The position numbers and the translations under genes were made by a program. This document shows, in pieces, positions 11,658 through 16,664 of a stretch of DNA of 16,664 bases. The notes beneath the pieces are model-generated. The model ran no database searches. It saw only the letters and a list, made by a program, of their open reading frames with translations, and had not been told where the DNA came from. The DNA is from DTU036 sp964346475 (GTDB lineage: Bacteria; Bacillota; Clostridia; Peptostreptococcales; Acidaminobacteraceae): the NCBI GenBank assembly GCA_964346475.1, contig CAYFUM010000029.1, positions 1-16,664 of the forward strand, written 5' to 3'. Each line of letters begins with the position of its first letter. The first letter of the stretch is position 1.

Positions 11658-13490
11658 ATGAAAAAAATTATTATACTGGGTGCTGGCTATGGCGGTATAC
11701 TCACCGCTAAGAAGCTGGAAAAAACCTTTAGAAAACGTGAAGATGTAGAAATCACTATAATAGATAAAAACACCTATCACGCTATGCTGACCGAGCTCCA
11801 TGAGGTGGCGGCAGAGAGGGTTCCCAGGGAGGCTATAAGAATTGACCTGGACAAGATCTTTGCCAAGAGAAATATCGAGGTAGTCCATGATGAGATCCTG
11901 GATATAGACTTTGAGGGTAAAAATCTCAAGGGCAAGCTGGGGGACTATAGCTACGACTATCTGGTCCTGGCTACGGGCAGCAAGCCTACCTACTTTGGTA
12001 CCCCAGGAGCCGATGAGCACGCCCTTAGCCTTTGGACCTACGCCGACGCTCTAAGGATAAATAACCATATCCATAAGATGTTCCAGCTGGCTACCTCAGA
12101 ACTTGATCCTGAGAAGAGAAAGGCCATGCTGAGCCTTGCTGTTATAGGTTCGGGCTTTACAGGCATTGAGATGGTAGGGGAACTGGCAGAGTGGAAGGAC
12201 AGGCTCTGCAAGACCTATAACATAAGTCCCCAGGATGTAAACATCCATGTAATTGATATGATGCCCAGAGTCCTTCCCATCTTTGATGAGAAGCTCTCGG
12301 ACAAGGCCCATAAATACCTTGAAAAAATGGAGGTCCAGGTCCACCTGGGTTCTGCTATTACTGCTGTAAATGAGGATTCCATTGAGATAAAGGGCAGGGA
12401 GCCCCTAGAGACCAGGACCGCCATCTGGGCTGCAGGAATTGAAGGCTCTGATCTTATGGAGGGCATCAGCCTGGAGAAGGTTGCAAGAAATAGGGTCAAG
12501 ACCGACAAGTACCTAAGAAGCCTTGACCATGAAAATGTCTACGTGGTGGGAGATAACATCTTCTATATCCCTGAAGGAGAGGAAAGACCTGTTCCCCAGA
12601 TGGTGGAGAATGCTGAGATCTCCCAGGAGGTGGTAAGCCACAACATCATCAGTGATATTGATAATAAAGAGAAGGTGGAGTTTAAACCTGAGTTCCACGG
12701 AGCCATGGTCTGTATAGGAGGCCGCTATGGTGTGGCCCAGCTGGAGTTTGGCGAGAAAAAGATCCATCTAACTGGCTTTTTTGCCATGTTTGTCAAGCAC
12801 TTTATAAACGTTTTGTATTTTATGAAAATTTCTGGTATCAACAAGGTCTGGACCTACCTGCTCCATGAGATCTTCCATGTGGAGGATAGGAGGAGCTTTG
12901 TGGGTGGTATCTTTGCCAAGAGAAGTCCCAACTTCTTTTTAGTTCCTCTAAGGGTTCTTTTGGGGGCTAAGTGGCTTTCGGCTGGCCTTGGTAAACTGCC
13001 AGCCATAATGAATGATCCCAGCAATATCTTCCTCCTGCCTAGCAAGGTGGTTCAGGCTACGGGAGCTGCCTCTGAAGTAGCGGAATCTGCTGGTGGAGCC
13101 CTGGCTGTACCTGGTTTTATCTATAGGATGGGAGACTGGTTTATGAGTCTGCTTTTCTATAATGCTGATGGTAGCTTCAATGGATTGGCACCTGTTTTCC
13201 AGAGCCTTATGGTGGTGGGAGAAATCCTGGTGGGCCTGGCCCTAATAGCAGGACTCTTCACTCTTCTTGCAGGTATTGTTTCCTTTGTAATGAGTGCCAT
13301 GATCTATGTTTCGGGATCGGCCTCTCCTGAGATGCTCTGGTACTTTGCTGGAGCTATTGCCGTAGCAGTGGGCTCCGGCTCAACCTTTGGCCTTGACTAC
13401 TGGGTCCTACCCTGGCTATCAGATAGATGGAAGCAGATTCCCTGGGTAAGAAGGTGGTACCTATATACCGATAGGCCTAGAGGCTACTAG
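11658..13490 (+). CDS. ndh2: Type II NADH dehydrogenase Ndh2 with C-terminal DoxX-like membrane domain
   Basis: A 610-residue, non-proton-pumping NADH:quinone oxidoreductase. The N-terminal 400 residues are a two-dinucleotide-fold flavoprotein: FAD-binding LGAGYGGILTAKKL (7-20), LVLATGSKP (102-110), NADH-binding VIGSGFTGIEMVGEL (162-176), and FAD-contacting VYVVGDN (294-300) followed by PQMVENAEISQEVV, in the place of the quinone-pocket AQxAxQ motif. Residues about 425-590 hold several hydrophobic segments, opening with VPLRVLLGAKWLSAGLGKL, resembling the DoxX family; ordinary Ndh-2 enzymes of about 400 residues lack this. The extended form is the one found in EET loci, where it feeds a dedicated demethylmenaquinone pool. 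AAGGAAAA is upstream of the ATG. dmkB begins one base after its stop. Confidence 0.9.
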   Translation: MKKIIILGAGYGGILTAKKLEKTFRKREDVEITIIDKNTYHAMLTELHEVAAERVPREAIRIDLDKIFAKRNIEVVHDEILDIDFEGKNLKGKLGDYSYDYLVLATGSKPTYFGTPGADEHALSLWTYADALRINNHIHKMFQLATSELDPEKRKAMLSLAVIGSGFTGIEMVGELAEWKDRLCKTYNISPQDVNIHVIDMMPRVLPIFDEKLSDKAHKYLEKMEVQVHLGSAITAVNEDSIEIKGREPLETRTAIWAAGIEGSDLMEGISLEKVARNRVKTDKYLRSLDHENVYVVGDNIFYIPEGEERPVPQMVENAEISQEVVSHNIISDIDNKEKVEFKPEFHGAMVCIGGRYGVAQLEFGEKKIHLTGFFAMFVKHFINVLYFMKISGINKVWTYLLHEIFHVEDRRSFVGGIFAKRSPNFFLVPLRVLLGAKWLSAGLGKLPAIMNDPSNIFLLPSKVVQATGAASEVAESAGGALAVPGFIYRMGDWFMSLLFYNADGSFNGLAPVFQSLMVVGEILVGLALIAGLFTLLAGIVSFVMSAMIYVSGSASPEMLWYFAGAIAVAVGSGSTFGLDYWVLPWLSDRWKQIPWVRRWYLYTDRPRGY

Positions 13491-13491
13491 G

Positions 13492-14409
13492 ATGAAGGTT
13501 TTTAAGCGCTACAAAGATGTGCTTAAGGAAGTTGATGAAAAACTTTTTGAATTTTTAAAGACGGGAAATAGCCATATAAATGGCTCTGTGGACCATCTTT
13601 CCACTATGAAGGGTAAGATGATAAGACCCCTGCTCTACATCCTGGGAAGCTCCATTGCCGGGGAGAAAATGGAAATCGAGGTGGCTACGGCCTTGGAGAT
13701 GCTCCATGTGGCCACCCTCATCCACGATGATGTGGTGGACGAGTCAAAGCTTCGAAGGGGAAGGGAGAGCGTCCAGTCCAAGTACTCCAAGGACTACGCC
13801 CTCTATATGGGGGACTATCTCTTCTCCTCCCTCTTTATCCTCCTCTCCCAGTCCTCCATGGATAGGGAGGATATGCTGGAAATTGCCAGGATGATGCAAA
13901 AAATTTGCCTGGCAGAGATGGACCAGTACCATAAGCGCTACAAGCTGGATATGGGCCTTCTTGGCTATCTTAGGATTGTCTCGGGCAAGACGGCGGCTCT
14001 TTTTTCTCTAAGCCTTGCCGCTGGCAGTAGGGAGGGGGAGAAAAGAAATATCCTCCTTCGCCTGGGCTACCGCCTGGGAGTAGCCTTCCAGATCCAGGAT
14101 GACCTGCTTGATTTTCAAGGCGATGAGAAGAAGGTGGGTAAGGAGCTTAGAAAGGATATCTCCAGGGGGAATTATAGTCTACCTATACTCCTTGCCTATG
14201 AGAGGGAGCCCGAGGAAACAAAAAGACTCCTGGATGGCCCCTTTAACCAGGAAGAGCTCCTAAAACTCCTTAGGAGGAGCGGGGCTCTGGAGAGGACAGA
14301 GAGGCTCCTTGATAACTACTACAAGAAAATAGACAAGGACCTAGACGCTCTTGCAGGCAGTGATGATTTAAGAGAGCTTATTGAATTTTTAAAGGGGCGG
14401 AGCCACTGA
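13492..14409 (+). CDS. dmkB: Polyprenyl diphosphate synthase DmkB
   Basis: A 305-residue trans-isoprenyl diphosphate synthase. It elongates an allylic diphosphate with isopentenyl diphosphate to give the quinone side chain. Both Asp-rich motifs are intact: LIHDDVVDESKLRRG (DDVVD 79-83, with the Arg pair after it) and FQIQDDLLDFQGD (DDLLD 202-206). GKMIRP (41-46) supplies the Lys and Arg that bind IPP. The small Ala74 five residues before the first motif fits a long product (roughly C30-C40) rather than FPP, but chain length is an inference. The position between ndh2 and a UbiA prenyltransferase supports a role in EET quinone synthesis. The ribosome site is weak, so coupling to ndh2 is likely; its TGA overlaps the dmkA ATG by one base. 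Confidence 0.92.
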   Translation: MKVFKRYKDVLKEVDEKLFEFLKTGNSHINGSVDHLSTMKGKMIRPLLYILGSSIAGEKMEIEVATALEMLHVATLIHDDVVDESKLRRGRESVQSKYSKDYALYMGDYLFSSLFILLSQSSMDREDMLEIARMMQKICLAEMDQYHKRYKLDMGLLGYLRIVSGKTAALFSLSLAAGSREGEKRNILLRLGYRLGVAFQIQDDLLDFQGDEKKVGKELRKDISRGNYSLPILLAYEREPEETKRLLDGPFNQEELLKLLRRSGALERTERLLDNYYKKIDKDLDALAGSDDLRELIEFLKGRSH

Positions 14410-15341
14410 TGAAGCTGAGGAAGTTTTTAAGGCTGGTGGAGATAGAGACCAAGGTGGCCTCTATCCTGCCTATGATAAATGGATATCTTTACAGCAGGCT
14501 GTATTATGGGGGCCTTCGCCCCCTTTCAAGTCTGCTTTTTTTTCTCAGCCTGCTTTCCATGGATATGGCCACCACTGCCCTAAACCACTACAGTGACCAG
14601 GGCCGGGACAAGCTGAGGCAGGGCTATGGCTATGAGGTCCATAATCCCATGATGAGTGAGGGCCTGGATAGGAAAAAAGCAAAGACTACTATTATTACCC
14701 TCTATCTTATCTCCTTTGTCCTGGGGCTGGCCCTGGTTTTTGATAGCCATATCCTGGTGCTTTTTCTGGGTCTTTTTTCTGGTTTTTTAGCTATAGTCTA
14801 TTCCAAGGGCCCCCTGCCTTTAAACCATACTCCCCTGGGGGAAGTGGTTTCTGGCTTTTTAATGGGGGGAATAATTTTTTTTCTTGCAGTCTTTATTCAA
14901 AACCCCTCTTCCCAGTGGATAGTCTATAATGAAGCTAGTATAACAATTAGGCTGGACGTTCTTCTTAGGCTATTTTCTGTTAGCTCTCCTCTTATGCTGG
15001 GTATTGCTGGTATAATGCTGGCAAATAACATAGCAGATCTTGAGGAGGACCTGGCCAATGGCAGATACACCCTGGTGAGCTATCTGGGGAGGGAAAAATC
15101 CCTGGGACTCTTTCTTTTTATAGAGCTTGCCATGGTGGGGATTTTTATCCCCCTTATGCTTTTAAGGATCTTCCCTGGCTGGGGAGTCCTGGTTCTTTTA
15201 AGTGGGCCCTATATCTATTCAAATGCCAAAGCCTTTGGGAGGGATCCCAGTAAGGAGAGGACCTTTGGTCTTTCTGTCAAAAACTTTATTATTACGGCGG
15301 GTCTTATGGCCCTGAGCCTTTTAGGAGGGCTTGTCTTATGA
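14409..15341 (+). CDS. dmkA: UbiA-family prenyltransferase DmkA (MenA-like)
   Basis: A 310-residue integral membrane prenyltransferase with about eight or nine membrane segments. The UbiA family joins a polyprenyl chain to an aromatic ring; MenA-type members use 1,4-dihydroxy-2-naphthoate and give demethylmenaquinone. The first Asp-rich site is ALNHYSDQGRDKLRQG (Asn59, Asp63, Asp67), a variant of NDxxDxxxD; the second is NNIADLEEDLANGRYTL, matching the MenA pattern DxxxD. It starts on the last base of dmkB, and its stop overlaps the eetA start by four bases (ATGA), so it is translationally coupled on both sides. With DmkB it would make the EET quinone; the naphthoate precursor genes are not in this window, so that part is unproven here. 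Confidence 0.9.
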   Translation: MKLRKFLRLVEIETKVASILPMINGYLYSRLYYGGLRPLSSLLFFLSLLSMDMATTALNHYSDQGRDKLRQGYGYEVHNPMMSEGLDRKKAKTTIITLYLISFVLGLALVFDSHILVLFLGLFSGFLAIVYSKGPLPLNHTPLGEVVSGFLMGGIIFFLAVFIQNPSSQWIVYNEASITIRLDVLLRLFSVSSPLMLGIAGIMLANNIADLEEDLANGRYTLVSYLGREKSLGLFLFIELAMVGIFIPLMLLRIFPGWGVLVLLSGPYIYSNAKAFGRDPSKERTFGLSVKNFIITAGLMALSLLGGLVL

Positions 15342-15703
15342 GGATTGTTAGAAGGGGAGATATACTAGCTTTTATTTTAATAGCCCTTCTTGGCCTGGGG
15401 GTCTTTGTTTTTAACCTGGGTCTTCTTAGTGATTCAGGAGTCTTCCTGGAGGTCATGGTAGATGGCCAGCTTGTTGAAAGGCTTAGGATGGATGAGGACC
15501 AGGTCTTCACCACCCAGGACGGGGGCAATACCCTGGAGATTAGGGGGGGCAAGGCCAGGATGATAGAGGCCAGCTGCCCAGACCAGCTCTGTGTTCACTC
15601 TAGAGCTCTGGATTCCTCTTCGGGCTCTATAGTCTGTCTACCCAATAGGGTGGCTCTGAGGATTGTAGGTGGAAGGGAGGATCTTGATGCCATCAGCCAG
15701 TAA
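15338..15703 (+). CDS. eetA: EetA, NusG domain II-like membrane-anchored protein
   Basis: A 121-residue protein with one N-terminal membrane anchor (about residues 9-30) and an outside domain of the NusG_II type. The domain shows the Cys pattern of this group: ASCPDQLCVHSR (Cys80, Cys85) and IVCLPNRVAL (Cys100). EetA is genetically required for EET in Listeria together with EetB; the biochemical role is not established, and the conserved Cys may form a disulfide or hold a metal or redox centre. It overlaps dmkA by four bases and eetB by 17 bases. Similar NusG_II proteins occur beside RnfG/FMN-binding genes, so the context supports the call as much as the sequence does. Confidence 0.85.
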   Translation: MRIVRRGDILAFILIALLGLGVFVFNLGLLSDSGVFLEVMVDGQLVERLRMDEDQVFTTQDGGNTLEIRGGKARMIEASCPDQLCVHSRALDSSSGSIVCLPNRVALRIVGGREDLDAISQ

Positions 15704-16226
15704 TTCAAAGACCCTGCGCCTTAGCTTCATGGCTCTTATTATGAGTATGGCTGCAGTTATTTCATATTTTGAGAGGTTTATTCCCCTTATAAATGTTCCT
15801 GGGGTCAAGCTGGGCCTAGCCTCTATCTTTACCCTTTTAGCTCTGGCCTTTTTTTCCTGGCGGGAGGCCCTTACTATTCTTATAGGGAGAATTCTTCTGG
15901 TCTTCTTTTTCTCTGGTTCTCCTGTTAGTCTTCTTTATAGCCTCTCAGGAGGACTCTTCAGCCTCTTAGCCATGGTCCTGGCCCTGAGGCTGAGTCCTGG
16001 ATTTTTTTCTATTATTGGTGTTAGTCTCCTTGGGGCTTTTTTTCATAATACGGGCCAGGCCCTGGTACTAGCCCTTTTGATAGGGAGTTTTGAGATTGCC
16101 CTGGGCTATTATCCTATCCTGATTCTTGCTTCCCTGGTAACGGGGCCTGTCACTGGCTATATAGCAAGCTACGTCCTTGGCCACGTTCAGATTGTCTCCA
16201 GCCTTAAGGAAAAAAAACTGGACTAG
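15687..16226 (+). CDS. eetB: EetB, Gx transporter-family membrane protein
   Basis: A 179-residue polytopic membrane protein with about six hydrophobic segments, of the family annotated Gx transporter or heptaprenyl diphosphate synthase component I (an ECF-S-like fold). Typical stretches are VISYFERFIPLINVPGVKLGLASIFTLLAL and LLGAFFHNTGQALVLALLIG. The start is ATG 15687, with AGGGAGG six bases upstream; an in-frame GTG at 15669 lies before that ribosome site and is rejected. It therefore overlaps the end of eetA by 17 bases. In Listeria EetB is needed with EetA for electron exit; the old synthase name is misleading, since the chain-forming enzyme is DmkB. It ends the EET operon as seen here. 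Confidence 0.85.
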   Translation: MPSASNSKTLRLSFMALIMSMAAVISYFERFIPLINVPGVKLGLASIFTLLALAFFSWREALTILIGRILLVFFFSGSPVSLLYSLSGGLFSLLAMVLALRLSPGFFSIIGVSLLGAFFHNTGQALVLALLIGSFEIALGYYPILILASLVTGPVTGYIASYVLGHVQIVSSLKEKKLD

Positions 16227-16289
16227 GGACTTAGGGTTATTTTCTCCCCTTTAGGGATATAAACTAAATAGACAAAGGAGGGGGTTGAT

Positions 16290-16664
16290 ATGAAAAAAAT
16301 TCTAGTCCCAGTGGATGGATCTAAGTGCTCCCTGGAGGCTCTTGATAGGGCTAGGGAGCTTGCTCAGCTGACAGGAGCTAGCCTTGGTCTTCTTCTTGTG
16401 AGCGATACTGGAAAATTTGCCAGCGGGCTTTATGAGGTCTCCTTTGTGGAGGAGTTTATTGAGCTGGGTGCTAAGACCTTAGACACTATTGTAAAAAGAC
16501 TTGAGGACTATGATGGAGTGGTGGAGAAGTTCCACGCTGTGGGTGATACTGCTAAGGAGATAATAAGGCTGGCTGAAGAGGGGGACTACGACCTTGTTGT
16601 CATGGGTTCCAGGGGGCTGGGTACTTTTTCCAGGGCTCTACTGGGTTCTATCTCCAACAAGGTG
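16290..16664 (+). CDS. Universal stress protein (UspA family), 3' end missing
   Basis: 125 residues are visible before the window ends. The start MKKILVPVDGSKCSLEALDRARELAQ is a classic Usp opening (strand, then Asp in VDGS), and VVMGSRGLGTFSRALLGSIS near the end carries the ATP-binding pattern G-2x-G-9x-G-(S/T), so this is the ATP-binding branch. AGGAGGGGG lies before the ATG. It follows eetB by 63 bases; TATAAA at 16258-16263 might be a -10, and no good terminator separates it from eetB, so it may be partly co-transcribed. The role is probably a general stress or energy-state factor; a link to EET is only positional. Nearly the whole protein (usual length 140-150) is in view. Confidence 0.9.
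   Translation, partial: MKKILVPVDGSKCSLEALDRARELAQLTGASLGLLLVSDTGKFASGLYEVSFVEEFIELGAKTLDTIVKRLEDYDGVVEKFHAVGDTAKEIIRLAEEGDYDLVVMGSRGLGTFSRALLGSISNKV

Noticed and set aside
11637..12020. Antisense open frame across the start of ndh2, and similar frames opposite other genes
   Set aside because: They lie fully opposite well-supported genes, lack ribosome sites and have no family-like sequence; they follow from codon bias.
15669..15687. GTG start for eetB at 15669
   Set aside because: The AGGGAGG that would serve eetB lies after this GTG; ATG 15687 is correctly spaced from it.
15687..16226. Heptaprenyl diphosphate synthase component I
   Set aside because: This older family label does not fit a polytopic membrane protein with no catalytic Asp-rich motif; the locus places it as EetB, and DmkB is the synthase.

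Overview
The window looks like a chromosomal piece of an anaerobic Bacillota (Firmicutes) bacterium, perhaps a clostridial or Tissierellia-type lineage; the genus cannot be fixed from sequence alone. Signs are strong AGGAGG ribosome sites, GTG starts, near-exclusive use of AGG/AGA for Arg and much ATA for Ile in most genes, U-tract terminators, an electron-bifurcating-type NfnAB pair, and a flavin-based extracellular electron transfer (EET) gene set like that known from Listeria. There is no rRNA, tRNA, CRISPR array or insertion sequence that I can see.

Layout. 1-393: C-terminal part of a MarR regulator, then a terminator. 477-2157: an unrecognised protein that may be a catalytically dead M1-peptidase-like protein, overlapping a phosphoglycolate-phosphatase-like HAD gene. 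2126-2617 (minus): small aromatic-acid-exporter-type membrane protein, tail-overlapping the HAD gene. 2698-3881: uppP (undecaprenyl-diphosphatase) and a VOC-fold protein, closed by a two-way terminator. 3962-4488: two divergent 65-residue XRE-type regulators separated by three near-identical 17-bp palindromes, which looks like a minimal cI/cro-type switch with no phage genes around it. 4555-5649: a secreted cysteine amidase-like protein. 5786-8018: nfnA-nfnB, behind a hairpin that overlaps the promoter. 8246-8851: a second HAD phosphatase. 8927-9469: tag, 3-methyladenine DNA glycosylase I.

9704-16226 is the main system: pplA-fmnB-ndh2-dmkB-dmkA-eetA-eetB, all on the plus strand, with short gaps or overlaps from fmnB onward. 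The family members imply this path: the membrane NADH dehydrogenase Ndh2, carrying a DoxX-like C-terminal membrane domain, reduces a dedicated (demethyl)menaquinone-type quinone made with DmkB (prenyl chain) and DmkA (UbiA prenyltransferase); EetA/EetB carry electrons across or out of the membrane; the lipoprotein PplA, with two FMN-binding domains flavinylated by the ApbE-type lipoprotein FmnB, passes electrons to flavins or outside acceptors. A terminator-like hairpin directly after pplA probably makes PplA more abundant than the rest. A universal stress protein gene begins at 16290 and runs off the window.

The EET family is known, so the locus is not new as a class. What deserves attention is its gene order here, the Ser and Val variants at the FMN-attachment motifs, the pplA/fmnB attenuator, the isolated two-regulator switch, and several promoters that overlap terminators or put the ribosome site at the very 5' end of the transcript.
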